Source of the DNA: Colimorpha_A sp045543555
GTDB taxonomy: Bacteria; Bacillota; Clostridia; Oscillospirales; CAG-272
Assembly (NCBI GenBank): GCA_045543555.1
Contig: JAZQMQ010000018.1
Span: 17,854-81,853 of the forward strand
Direction: 5' to 3'
Length of the DNA stretch: 64,000 nt
Shown here piece by piece: positions 24,028-31,918 of the stretch. Positions within the stretch are counted from its first letter, which is position 1; each line of letters opens with the position of its first letter. The notes under the pieces were generated by a model. The model was given only the letters and a program-made list of their open reading frames with translations. It was not told the origin of the DNA and made no database searches. Made by a program: the position numbers and the translations under genes.

Positions 24028-24723
24028 ATGAAAAGAAAAATAATAAAAATAGACGATGAAAAGTGTAACGGTTGCGGCATTTGTGCTAAAGCTTGTCATG
24101 AGGGAGCTATCGAAATGATCAACGGTAAGGCTAAGCTTACCCGTGAAGATTACTGTGACGGTCTTGGTGATTGTCTCCCCGCTTGTCCTACAAACGCAAT
24201 AAGCTTTGAGGAACGTGAAGCGCCGGCTTATAATGAGGCAGCAGTCAGAGCGGCAAAGGAAGTAAAAAATGCAGAAAATCATTCTTGCGCCTGCCCCGGT
24301 TCACGCTCGCGGTCTATAAGCAGGGAAGGACAGTATCGGCAAAAGAGTCAAACCACTCCCAGCCAGCTGATGCAGTGGCCATGTCAGCTTAAGCTCGTCC
24401 CGGTAAACGCTCCGTATTTCGATAATGCAGATCTGCTTATTGCAGCTGACTGCGCTGCATATGCTTACGGAGGATTCCATCAGGACTTTATGAGAAACCG
24501 TATAACCCTTATAGGCTGTCCTAAGCTTGACGAAGGGGATTATTCTGAAAAGCTAACGCAGATAATAGCGTTTAACAATATAAAAAGTGTCAAGGTGGTT
24601 CGTATGGAGGTTCCTTGTTGCGGAGGTATCGAAAATGCGGTAAAGCGTGCTTTGATGAATAGCGGAAAATTTATTCCGTGGCAGGTGATTACAATTACCA
24701 CGGATGGAAAAATAATAGAATGA
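24028..24723 (+). CDS. 4Fe-4S ferredoxin-domain protein
   Basis: A 231-residue protein. Residues 1-65 are a two-cluster ferredoxin: CNGCGICAKACHEGAIE and CDGLGDCLPACPTNAISF. A linker with CACPGSRSRS follows, then a roughly 120-residue domain with ADLLIAADCAAYAYGGFH, LIGCPKLDE and VPCCGGIENA, whose Cys pairs may hold another metal site. This architecture is common in Clostridia next to Crp/Fnr regulators; its reaction is not established. AAGGAG precedes the ATG by about 13 bases. Probably activated by the divergent regulator. Confidence 0.85.
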   Translation: MKRKIIKIDDEKCNGCGICAKACHEGAIEMINGKAKLTREDYCDGLGDCLPACPTNAISFEEREAPAYNEAAVRAAKEVKNAENHSCACPGSRSRSISREGQYRQKSQTTPSQLMQWPCQLKLVPVNAPYFDNADLLIAADCAAYAYGGFHQDFMRNRITLIGCPKLDEGDYSEKLTQIIAFNNIKSVKVVRMEVPCCGGIENAVKRALMNSGKFIPWQVITITTDGKIIE

Positions 24724-24795
24724 AATAGATTTTCTATTGCAATACAAATAATAATATGATATAATCGCAAATGAATAAAAATGAGGTGGTTTAAT

Positions 24796-26586
24796 ATGTT
24801 TATTACAAACGACATAAAATATATAGGAGTAAACGACCATAAGGTGGATCTGTTCGAGGGACAGTATAAGGTGCCAAACGGTATGTCTTATAAGTCCTAT
24901 GTGATTCTGGTTGAAAAGATCGCAGTTATGGATACCGTGGACAGAAATTTTACACACGAATGGCTCGACAATCTTGAGAGTGTACTTGATGGCAGACATC
25001 CCGATTATCTTATAATTCAGCATATGGAGCCCGATCATTCGGCAAACATAATGAACTTTATGAGTGCCTATCCCGATGCGGTGATCGTATCCTCGGCAAA
25101 GGCATTTGCCATGATGAAAAATTACTTCGGCACAGATTTTTCCGATTGCCGTATAGTAGTTGGCGAGGGTGACACCCTTACCCTCGGCAAGCACACCCTT
25201 GCATTCGTTGCAGCACCGATGGTCCACTGGCCCGAGGTAATCGTGACATACGACGTAACCGAAAAAATTCTTTTCTCCGCCGACGGCTTCGGTAAATTCG
25301 GAGCGCTCGACGTAAACGAGGAATGGGCGGATGAGGCGAGACGCTACTATATCGGTATCGTCGGCAAGTACGGTGTGCAGGTGCAGGCGCTTCTCAAGAA
25401 GGCGGCAGGACTTGACATTGCGATGATCTGCCCCCTCCACGGACCTGTGCTCAGTGAAAATCTCGGCTATTACATCGGTCTTTACGATACCTGGTCAAGC
25501 TATCAAGCAGAGGAGGAGGGAATAGTAATTGCCTATACCTCCGTTTACGGAAACACCAAAAAGGCGGTAAATCTTCTTGCCGAAAAGCTCACCGAGGGCG
25601 GCGCTCCAAAGGTTATCGTTTATGACCTGGCAAGATGCGATATGGCTCAGGCAGTTTCCGATGCCTTCAGATACAGTAAGCTTGTACTTGCAACCACCAC
25701 CTATAACGCCGACATTTTCCCCTTTATGCGCGAATTTATCGACCACCTTACCGAGCGTAGCTTCAAGAACCGCACCGTCGCTCTTATCGAAAACGGCAGC
25801 TGGGCCCCTCTTGCGGCAAAGGTTATGAAGGATATGCTTGCGGTCTGCAAGAATATCACCTATACCGATACAACGGTGAAGATCCTCTCGGCTCTTAACG
25901 ACGAAAGTCTGTTACAGCTTGATTCTCTTACTGAGGAGCTTTGTCGCGAATACGTGGCAAGAGAAAGCTCAAGAGCGAATAAAAACGATCTTTCAGCTTT
26001 GTTCAATATTGGCTACGGTCTATATGTTGTTACCTCTAATGATGGAAAGAAAGACAACGGCCTTATCGTAAACACTGTAACTCAGGTTACAAATACCCCA
26101 AACCGTATTGCAGTAACCATAAACAAGGCAAATTACTCCCACCATATTATAAAACAGACGGGAACAATGAACATAAACTGTCTGTCTCAGGAAGCGCCCT
26201 TCTCGGTATTTGAAAGCTTCGGCTTTGTAAGCGGAAGAAACGTTGACAAATTTAAGGATTGTCAGCCTCTTCGTTCTGATAACGGCCTTGTTTTCCTACC
26301 CAAATATATCAATTCCTTCATGTCTCTCAAGGTAGAGCAGTATATCGATCTCGATACTCACGGTATGTTCATCTGCTCGGTCACCGAGGCGAGAGTTATC
26401 TCTGACCGTGAGACTATGACGTACACCTATTATCAGAACAATGTCAAGCCCAAGCCCGTAACCGAGGGAGTGAAGGGATACGTCTGCAAGATCTGCGGAT
26501 ATATCTACGAGGGTGAGACTTTGCCCGACGATTATATTTGCCCTTTGTGCAAGCACGGGGTAAGTGATTTCGAAAAAATTCAATAA
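24796..26586 (+). CDS. Flavodiiron protein with flavin-reductase and rubredoxin domains
   Basis: A 596-residue four-domain protein; ATG 24796 has AGGTGG 6 bases upstream and is preferred to 24781. The metallo-beta-lactamase domain (1-240) has the diiron ligands HMEPDH (H76, E78, D80, H81). A flavodoxin domain (about 243-385) has AYTSVYGNTKKAV. A flavin-reductase split barrel (about 400-540) has YGLYVVTS. A short-loop rubredoxin (about 561-596) has CKICGYIYEG and CPLCKHG. Flavodiiron proteins reduce O2 to water or NO to N2O, so this fusion can carry electrons from reduced flavin or rubredoxin to the diiron site in one chain. Confidence 0.93.
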   Translation: MFITNDIKYIGVNDHKVDLFEGQYKVPNGMSYKSYVILVEKIAVMDTVDRNFTHEWLDNLESVLDGRHPDYLIIQHMEPDHSANIMNFMSAYPDAVIVSSAKAFAMMKNYFGTDFSDCRIVVGEGDTLTLGKHTLAFVAAPMVHWPEVIVTYDVTEKILFSADGFGKFGALDVNEEWADEARRYYIGIVGKYGVQVQALLKKAAGLDIAMICPLHGPVLSENLGYYIGLYDTWSSYQAEEEGIVIAYTSVYGNTKKAVNLLAEKLTEGGAPKVIVYDLARCDMAQAVSDAFRYSKLVLATTTYNADIFPFMREFIDHLTERSFKNRTVALIENGSWAPLAAKVMKDMLAVCKNITYTDTTVKILSALNDESLLQLDSLTEELCREYVARESSRANKNDLSALFNIGYGLYVVTSNDGKKDNGLIVNTVTQVTNTPNRIAVTINKANYSHHIIKQTGTMNINCLSQEAPFSVFESFGFVSGRNVDKFKDCQPLRSDNGLVFLPKYINSFMSLKVEQYIDLDTHGMFICSVTEARVISDRETMTYTYYQNNVKPKPVTEGVKGYVCKICGYIYEGETLPDDYICPLCKHGVSDFEKIQ

Positions 26587-26602
26587 ATCAGGAGGAATTA
26601 AA

Positions 26603-27115
26603 ATGTTAAACGCAAAGGTACACGAGTTATTAAATCAGCAGATCAACAAAGAGTTCTATTCGGCATACCTCTATCTCGAATTTTCAAACTACTTTGAGGA
26701 TAAGGGGCTGGACGGATTTGCAAACTGGTATAAGATCCAGGCACAAGAGGAAAGGGATCACGCAATGCTCTTCTACACTTACCTGCAGAACGAGAATGCA
26801 AAGGTTACCCTTGATGCAATAGCTAAACCTGAATACGCAGCAGAATGTCATATGGATGTTTTAAAGGCAGGTCTTACTCATGAAGAATATGTAACCTCCC
26901 TTATCAACGACATATATGCTGCTGCTTACGAGGTAAAAGACTTCAGAACCATGCAGTTCCTTGACTGGTTTGTAAAAGAGCAGGGTGAGGAGGAGACCAA
27001 CGCTAACGACCTGATTACCAAAATGGAGCTTTACGGCTCCGACCCCAGAAGTCTCTATATGCTCAATTCCGAGCTTGGAGCAAGGGTTTACAACGCACCC
27101 TCTTTGGTGCTTTAA
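26603..27115 (+). CDS. Ferritin
   Basis: A 170-residue bacterial non-haem ferritin beginning MLNAKVHELLNQQINKEFYS, with ferroxidase-centre residues in EFYSAYLYLE, AQEERDHAMLFYTYL and EQGEEETNA. AGGAGG precedes the ATG 16 bases after the flavodiiron stop. It oxidises and stores iron, limiting Fenton chemistry, and fits the redox-stress operon with the flavodiiron protein and rubredoxin. Confidence 0.94.
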   Translation: MLNAKVHELLNQQINKEFYSAYLYLEFSNYFEDKGLDGFANWYKIQAQEERDHAMLFYTYLQNENAKVTLDAIAKPEYAAECHMDVLKAGLTHEEYVTSLINDIYAAAYEVKDFRTMQFLDWFVKEQGEEETNANDLITKMELYGSDPRSLYMLNSELGARVYNAPSLVL

Positions 27116-27145
27116 TGAAATTATAATTTAAAGGAGATTGTTACT

Positions 27146-27301
27146 ATGAAATACGTATGCGACGTTTGTGGCTGGGAATATGACGAAGAGCTGGGCGACG
27201 AGGAGCTCGGCATCGCTCCCGGAACTAAGTTTGACGATCTTCCCGAGGATTTTGAGTGCCCCCTCTGCGCAGTGGGCAAGGACGAATTTTCCGAGGCTTA
27301 A
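27146..27301 (+). CDS. Rubredoxin
   Basis: A 51-residue rubredoxin starting MKYVCDVCGWEYDEELGD, with iron ligands CDVC and CPLC (ECPLCAVGKDEF). AAGGAG lies before the ATG. It is the likely electron donor for the flavodiiron protein encoded just upstream, even though that protein also carries its own rubredoxin domain. It ends the operon before a terminator. Confidence 0.95.
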   Translation: MKYVCDVCGWEYDEELGDEELGIAPGTKFDDLPEDFECPLCAVGKDEFSEA

Positions 27302-27312
27302 TTATATAAAAT

Positions 27313-27338
27313 AAAAAAGTGCCTTTCGGCACTTTTTT
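27313..27338 (+). terminator. Terminator of the redox-defence operon
   Basis: AAAAAAGTGCC (27313-27323) pairs with GGCACTTTTTT (27328-27338) around a TTTC loop. It can also end minus-strand transcripts from the pseudogene that follows. Confidence 0.9.
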
Positions 27339-27341
27339 ATT

Positions 27342-28293
27342 TTATATAACGCCCTTTTGAAGAATCACGTTAGCGTACCGCACTTTCACCCGTGGCGATG
27401 ATGAGATAGCAGGAACGCGCCTTCTCGTAAAAGGCAAAACGCTCAATATTATCAAAGGCTGCTTCGCCTCTGTCATCGTATTTTGCAACGATGCTCTTGT
27501 ATTCATCCCATATCGGCGTCGCTATCCTGCCAAAGTCGGAGGGTGTCAGCTCCATCAAGGAAACAGTGCGGTCAGCGTAGGTGTCAAGGGTAATCAAGGT
27601 GAGAATGGCGTCAAGAATTTCGTGAACACCGAGACCGTTGAGAACGTCGTTTTCAGTCGCGAGAATATAGGGCTCGCGAGCACCGTTCCAGTCGAATGAG
27701 GTGTTGAGCATAGCCTCATGGAAGTCACAGTTGGGATAGAAGTCGGTCCACGGTCTCTGAACCTGGAAGCCTGCGGCGATGGTGTTGAGACCTAACATTT
27801 CCTCCTCACAGCCTGCGGGAATGTTGGTAACCTCGTCGAGATTCTGAACGTCGTGACCTAGATGCCGAATGCGGGCAGACCTTTTTGAGCGTGGGAAGCG
27901 AGAACCGATACAAGATAAATCGCGCCGGGACGCTCGGTACCGTTGAAGCCCCAAACACCCTTAATGGTCTGGGGATCCATATCCATGGTCTCGGAGCCGT
28001 AGCACCGGCAGGGAGTAACGGTGAGGGTGATATCAACGCCGTTTCTCTTGAACCTTTTCAGCACAAGCGGAAGCCTCCGCAACACGACCGATGGTGGTGT
28101 CTGCGATTATTACACGAAAGGGCTCACCGTTTGAGTAACAGAGATTTTCTTCAAAAAGCTTTTTGGCGGCATTAGCCATTGCCATGGTCTGCTCCTCAAG
28201 TGATTCTCTGACCTTAAGGGGACCGCGTCTTCCGTCGATTGTGGGACGAATGCCTATAACGGGGTGTTCGCCAACGTAACGGTTTGTAGCCAT
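27342..28293 (-). pseudogene. fucI::fucU deletion chimera (L-fucose isomerase joined to fucose mutarotase)
   Basis: From ATG 28293 (behind GGAGG) the protein reads as L-fucose isomerase: GIRPTIDGRRG, then after a frameshift VTPCRCYGSETMDMDP and GVWGFNGTERPGAIYL, then after another shift AAGFQVQRPWTDFYPN, NTSFDWNGAREPY and ATENDVLNG. At about 27630 it passes in frame into HEILDAILTLITLDTYADR, ending ERFAFYEKARS and IATGESA, the C-terminal part of FucU mutarotase, whose last residues (YANVILQKGVI) lie in another frame ending at 27342. A deletion removed the isomerase C-terminus, anything between and the FucU N-terminus. Fucose catabolism is lost here. Confidence 0.85.
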
Positions 28294-28398
28294 ATAAATA
28301 TCCTCCGGAGATATATATTTTTTCTGTTTCAGTTATGCATTAGCAACTAAAAATTGTCAAGATATAGCCTTACAAAAAACATAGGACGGAACTCATAT

Positions 28399-28620
28399 AA
28401 GCATTCCCTCAAGAGTGCCCTCGGATGCCGGTACAGAAGCGAGATAAACGAAAAACAGAGGCGCTTTCCGAATATTCAGACCCCTGATGAAACCGCTCTG
28501 TCGCTATGACCTGGTTTGAAAACAGCCTTGGCTGTATGCTCGGTCTTGTGGTGAAAGCGCGTATCTGAAAACAGAATGATAAAAAGGCTTGAAAGTATGC
28601 GCTTGAGTTATATGCTTAAA
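28399..28620 (+). ncRNA. Candidate structured non-coding RNA, class unassigned
   Basis: A gene-free stretch with a closing helix, AAGCAT...CTCAAG (28399-28413) pairing with CTTGAG...ATGCTT (28602-28617), and internal stems: CTCG/CGAG near 28419-28442, ACAGAG-GCG/CGC-TCTGT around 28455-28501, ACAGC/GCTGT near 28521-28535 and TCTG-AAAA-CAGA (28564-28575). An intrinsic terminator follows at once. It lacks the RNase P GAGGAAAGU block, the tmRNA 3' end and the SRP loop. Candidates include 6S-like or raiA-like RNAs of Firmicutes. Strand is inferred from the terminator, which is bidirectional. No clear promoter found. Confidence 0.5.
28538..28597 (+). repeat. Dispersed repeat, copy 1 (40 + 20 bp contiguous)
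   Basis: A 40-base block (28538-28577) directly followed by a 20-base block (28578-28597). Both recur exactly at 38888-38927 and 38991-39010, there separated by 63 bases. The 40-base block includes the TCTG-AAAA-CAGA hairpin of the candidate RNA. Confidence 0.85.
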
Positions 28621-28629
28621 CATTATAAG

Positions 28630-28663
28630 AAAAAGCGAAGTCACTGTGTGACTCCGCTTTTTT
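28630..28663. terminator. Bidirectional terminator
   Basis: AAAAAGCGAAGTCAC and GTGACTCCGCTTTTTT form a stem with one mismatch. It ends the candidate RNA on the plus strand and the nfnAB genes on the minus strand. Confidence 0.88.
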
Positions 28664-28680
28664 GCTTCATTAAATATTAA

Positions 28681-30087
28681 TCATGAAAGAGCATCGATGA
28701 TCGCTTTTGCTGCGATTTTGCCCGAGCCCATAGCTGAGATAACAGTAGCTGCGCCGGTAACAGCGTCACCGCCTGCGTAAACGGAGTTACGAGATGTTAG
28801 ACCGTCCTCGTTTACAATGATTCCGCCGTGACGGTTAACTTCAAGTCCTTCTGTAGTTGATTTGATAAGCGGATTCGGCGACGTACCGATTGACATTACG
28901 ACGGTATCAACGTCTATAACGAATTCGCTGCCTTCAATAGATACAGGACGGCGTCTGCCCTTTTCGTCAGGTTCGCCGAGCTCCATTCTGACGCACTTCA
29001 TACCCGTTACAAAGCCGTTCTTCGGATCTTTTGGATTCTGGGGATTATTGTAGCCAATTATCTCAGTGGGATTGCACAGAAGATTAAATTGGATACCTTC
29101 CTCTTCTGCGTGCTTAACCTCCTCGCGTCTTGCGGGAAGCTCCTCCATTGATCTGCGATAAACGACGTAAACCTTTTCTGCACCGAGACGAAGTGCGGTT
29201 CTTGCGGCATCCATAGCAACGTTTCCACCGCCTACAATCGCGACCCTTCCACCCTTCATGATAGGAGTTTCGGGGGTTTCGAGGTATGACTTCATTAAAT
29301 TGCTTCTTGTCAGGAACTCATTGGCGGAGTAAACGCCCTTATATGCCTCGCCCGGAATATTCATGAAATTAGGAAGTCCAGCACCCGAACCAATGAATAC
29401 AGCCTCATAGCCCATTTCAAACAGCTCGTCGACAGTGAGAGTTTTACCTATTACAACGTTGGTTTCTATCTTAACTCCGAGTGCTTTAAGCCCCTCAACC
29501 TCCTTGGCAACGATTGCTTTGGGAAGACGGAATTCGGGGATACCGTAAACAAGAACGCCGCCCGCGGTGTGAAGAGCCTCAAAAATGGTTACTTCAAAGC
29601 CAGCTTTGGCGAGATCTCCCGCACATGTAAGACCCGAAGGTCCTGAACCAACTATTGCGACTCTGTGACCGTTACTTTCAGGACGAACCGGAGCCTCAGA
29701 ACAGAAGGTGTTGTGCCAATCGGCAACAAAGCGTTCAAGACGGCCGATGCCAACGCTTTCGCCCTTAATACCGCGAACGCACTTGGATTCGCACTGATTT
29801 TCCTGAGGACATACTCTTCCGCAAACAGCAGGAAGGGAAGATGTTTTAGCTATGATCTGATAAGCACCCTCAAAGTCGCATTCCTTGATCTTGGCGATAA
29901 ACTCGGGTATACGTATCTTAACGGGGCAACCCGAAACACAGGGCATATTCTTACAGTTAAGGCAACGGTTTGCCTCGTCGATTGCTATTTCTTCGGTGTA
30001 GCCCAGAGCAACCTCGTTGAAATTATGAGCACGAACCTTGGCATCTTGTGTTGGCATCTCGTTTCTTTTAGGATTCATATTTGCCAT
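28681..30087 (-). CDS. nfnB: NfnB/GltA-type NADPH-binding subunit of ferredoxin:NADP+ oxidoreductase
   Basis: A 468-residue flavoprotein. The start is ATG 30087 (MANMNPKRNEMPTQD), with AAGGAGA before it, 2 bases after the nfnA stop. The N-terminal iron-sulfur domain has CLNCKNMPCVSGCP and CGRVCPQENQCESKC; the FAD motif is GSGPSGLTCAGDLAK; the NADPH site is GGGNVAMDAARTALR; the second FAD motif is YAGGDAVTG. With the adjacent NfnA it forms the electron-bifurcating NADH-dependent reduced ferredoxin:NADP+ oxidoreductase. Often misannotated as glutamate synthase small chain; no large glutamate synthase subunit is nearby. Confidence 0.9.
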   Translation of the reverse strand: MANMNPKRNEMPTQDAKVRAHNFNEVALGYTEEIAIDEANRCLNCKNMPCVSGCPVKIRIPEFIAKIKECDFEGAYQIIAKTSSLPAVCGRVCPQENQCESKCVRGIKGESVGIGRLERFVADWHNTFCSEAPVRPESNGHRVAIVGSGPSGLTCAGDLAKAGFEVTIFEALHTAGGVLVYGIPEFRLPKAIVAKEVEGLKALGVKIETNVVIGKTLTVDELFEMGYEAVFIGSGAGLPNFMNIPGEAYKGVYSANEFLTRSNLMKSYLETPETPIMKGGRVAIVGGGNVAMDAARTALRLGAEKVYVVYRRSMEELPARREEVKHAEEEGIQFNLLCNPTEIIGYNNPQNPKDPKNGFVTGMKCVRMELGEPDEKGRRRPVSIEGSEFVIDVDTVVMSIGTSPNPLIKSTTEGLEVNRHGGIIVNEDGLTSRNSVYAGGDAVTGAATVISAMGSGKIAAKAIIDALS

Positions 30088-30089
30088 TT

Positions 30090-30944
30090 TTAATGTATCT
30101 CCTTTTTGAAGAGATTGCATGCCTCGTCGTGAGCGTGTCGCTCAAAATCGGCATACATTCTGCCTCTGGACATTGCTTCGTCAAAATCTATTTCGTAGCC
30201 GTTGAAATCAGGTCCGTCCACACAAGCAAACTTGGTAACCTTCTTACCGTCAACGTTAAGAGTGAGTCTGCAGCCGCCGCACATTCCGGTGCCGTCGATC
30301 ATAATGGGGTTCATGGAAACGGTTACCGGTGTACCGAAGGGCTTTGCTGTAGCAACTACGAATTTCATCATGATAAGCGGACCGATGGTTATGATCATAT
30401 CGAATTTCTCGCCTGATTCAAGCATTTGCTTTAAGGGCAATGTAACGTTACCGTGCTCGCCGTAGGAGCCATCGTCGGTCATAATGCGGAGCGTGTCTGA
30501 GCAAGCTCTGAACTCATTTTCAAGAATGAGCAAATCCTTGTTTCTGAATCCGATGATGCTTGTTACTGTAGCCCCCATATTGTGAAGTGCTTCGGCGATG
30601 GGCATTGCGATAGCGCAGCCAACTCCGCCACCAACGATGCAAACCTTCTTTAGCCCTTCAAGATGGGTTGCAACACCGAGAGGACCCACGAAATCCTGAA
30701 TGTAGTCGCCTTCTTCCTTGTGCGAAAGCTTTTCGGTGGTAGCTCCGACTACTTGGAATATGATTTTAACGCCGCCTCTTGCGGTATCAACGCCTGCAAC
30801 TGTGAGGGGGATTCTTTCCCCCGTTTCGTTAACGCGTAAAATGATGAACTGCCCCGGCTTTGCCTTATTTGCAACCAACGGAGCTTCGATCCAAAGCTGA
30901 ATAACAGTAGGATTTAAGACTTTTTTTTCTAAGATTCTGTACAT
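30090..30944 (-). CDS. nfnA: NfnA-type ferredoxin:NADP+ reductase subunit
   Basis: A 284-residue protein with a flavin-binding barrel (AKPGQFIILRV, RIPLTVAG), an NAD-binding domain (VCIVGGGVGCAIAMPIAEAL) and a C-terminal [2Fe-2S] site DGTGMCGGCRLTLNVDG...FACVDGPDF, the PyrK/NfnA pattern. CAGGAAA precedes the ATG. It pairs with NfnB and, with Rnf across the cluster, balances ferredoxin, NADH and NADPH pools. Confidence 0.92.
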   Translation of the reverse strand: MYRILEKKVLNPTVIQLWIEAPLVANKAKPGQFIILRVNETGERIPLTVAGVDTARGGVKIIFQVVGATTEKLSHKEEGDYIQDFVGPLGVATHLEGLKKVCIVGGGVGCAIAMPIAEALHNMGATVTSIIGFRNKDLLILENEFRACSDTLRIMTDDGSYGEHGNVTLPLKQMLESGEKFDMIITIGPLIMMKFVVATAKPFGTPVTVSMNPIMIDGTGMCGGCRLTLNVDGKKVTKFACVDGPDFNGYEIDFDEAMSRGRMYADFERHAHDEACNLFKKEIH

Positions 30945-31004
30945 AATTTTCCTGTGAGTTTAAATAAATGACTTGAAAACTTATAATATATCAATCAAGT
31001 GAGA

Positions 31005-31499
31005 TCATATCTTCCACTTTTTTGATTTTTCAACGAGAATACCCGAAACGAAGCCTATCAGGAAACCTGCGATCACTCCGCTGATAAGGAGTGCGGGGAG
31101 ATAGAAGGCTATTTCGGAGGTTTGCGTCCAAAAGCAAGCTGCAATTATCTGTCCTATATTGTGAAGAATACCCCCCACGATACTTACTGTAATGCAGGAA
31201 AACAGCTTGGTCTTTTTTAGTAAGATCATTCCGAGCAGACTCAAGACCGCTCCTGCGAGGCTGAAGGTTATCGTTTGAATATTTCCGAAAAGCAGCGAGA
31301 CAAGGAAAATCCTGATCAGGCTTACCGTTACCGCTTCCTTCCAACCGATTCGGTAAAGAAGAAATACGATTATCAGATTCGGCAAACCAACCTTGATACC
31401 CGGAAGTGCAACAAGCGGAGGTATTTGACTTTCAACAAACGAAAGGATCATGGCAAGTCCGATAGACAAGCCCAAAAAAGATATTTTTTTAGACTTCAT
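31005..31499 (-). CDS. Gx transporter / heptaprenyl-diphosphate-synthase component I family membrane protein
   Basis: A 164-residue membrane protein starting MKSKKISFLGLSIGLAMILS at 31499, where AGGAAAGGGG gives the best site; the longer frame to 31640 has no signal. Typical features are PPLVALPGIKVGLPNLIIVFLLYRIGWKEA and GILHNIGQIIAA. Members of this family commonly sit beside NusG-II proteins and ApbE in flavinylated redox loci, as here. The transported substrate, if any, is unknown. Confidence 0.85.
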   Translation of the reverse strand: MKSKKISFLGLSIGLAMILSFVESQIPPLVALPGIKVGLPNLIIVFLLYRIGWKEAVTVSLIRIFLVSLLFGNIQTITFSLAGAVLSLLGMILLKKTKLFSCITVSIVGGILHNIGQIIAACFWTQTSEIAFYLPALLISGVIAGFLIGFVSGILVEKSKKWKI

Positions 31500-31525
31500 A
31501 TGCCCCTTTCCTTTCTTTGTATTTA

Positions 31526-31879
31526 TTAACCTATAAGCTCGGGTGCGCTGTCGTCTGCTCCGTAAACCGTGACTGTTAATCGGTTGGGCAGGCAGGTTAT
31601 CGTTTCGCCGGTCTGATCGATTTTGCCCTGCTTTACACACAGATGATCGGGACAGCTTGCAGAAATGAGATATGCTTTGCCTTTTTCTATTCGGAGACAG
31701 TTCGTTCCGCCGTTGAGCTCGTATTCGCCGTCCTCGGATAAGCTGTATCGTTCAACCTCTTTGCCGTCCACACGAATCACAACGTATGCTCCGTCTTTTT
31801 TTGAAAATGTTACGGCAACAATCACGATAATTATCGCGATCAGAATGATACCAATAAGTATGAAATCATTTTTTTTCAT
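31526..31879 (-). CDS. NusG domain II-containing membrane-anchored protein
   Basis: A 117-residue protein with one N-terminal membrane helix (residues 6-25) and an extracytoplasmic NusG-II-like domain: VVIRVDGKEVERYSL, SCPDHLCVKQGKI and ITCLPNRLTVTV. The two conserved cysteines (CPDHLC) and the CLPNR turn are the family signature. It lies between the Gx gene and apbE, a conserved arrangement near Rnf complexes; its role is unknown. Confidence 0.87.
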   Translation of the reverse strand: MKKNDFILIGIILIAIIIVIVAVTFSKKDGAYVVIRVDGKEVERYSLSEDGEYELNGGTNCLRIEKGKAYLISASCPDHLCVKQGKIDQTGETITCLPNRLTVTVYGADDSAPELIG

Positions 31880-31918
31880 GTGTTTATATAAATTATTATT
31901 TTTTCTAAATCTGGTCGA

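Noticed and set aside
24553..25440. 295-residue open frame on the minus strand
   Set aside because: Antisense shadow of the ferredoxin and flavodiiron genes.
28399..28620. RNase P RNA, tmRNA or SRP RNA
   Set aside because: The universally conserved core motifs of each (GAGGAAAGU; the tRNA-like 3' end; the SRP apical loop) are missing.
28681..30087. Glutamate synthase small subunit
   Set aside because: The adjoining NfnA-type gene and the lack of a large glutamate synthase subunit favour NfnB.
30964..31640. Longer start for the Gx membrane protein at 31640
   Set aside because: The extension runs through the end of the NusG-II gene, is not hydrophobic and has no start signal; 31499 has a good one.
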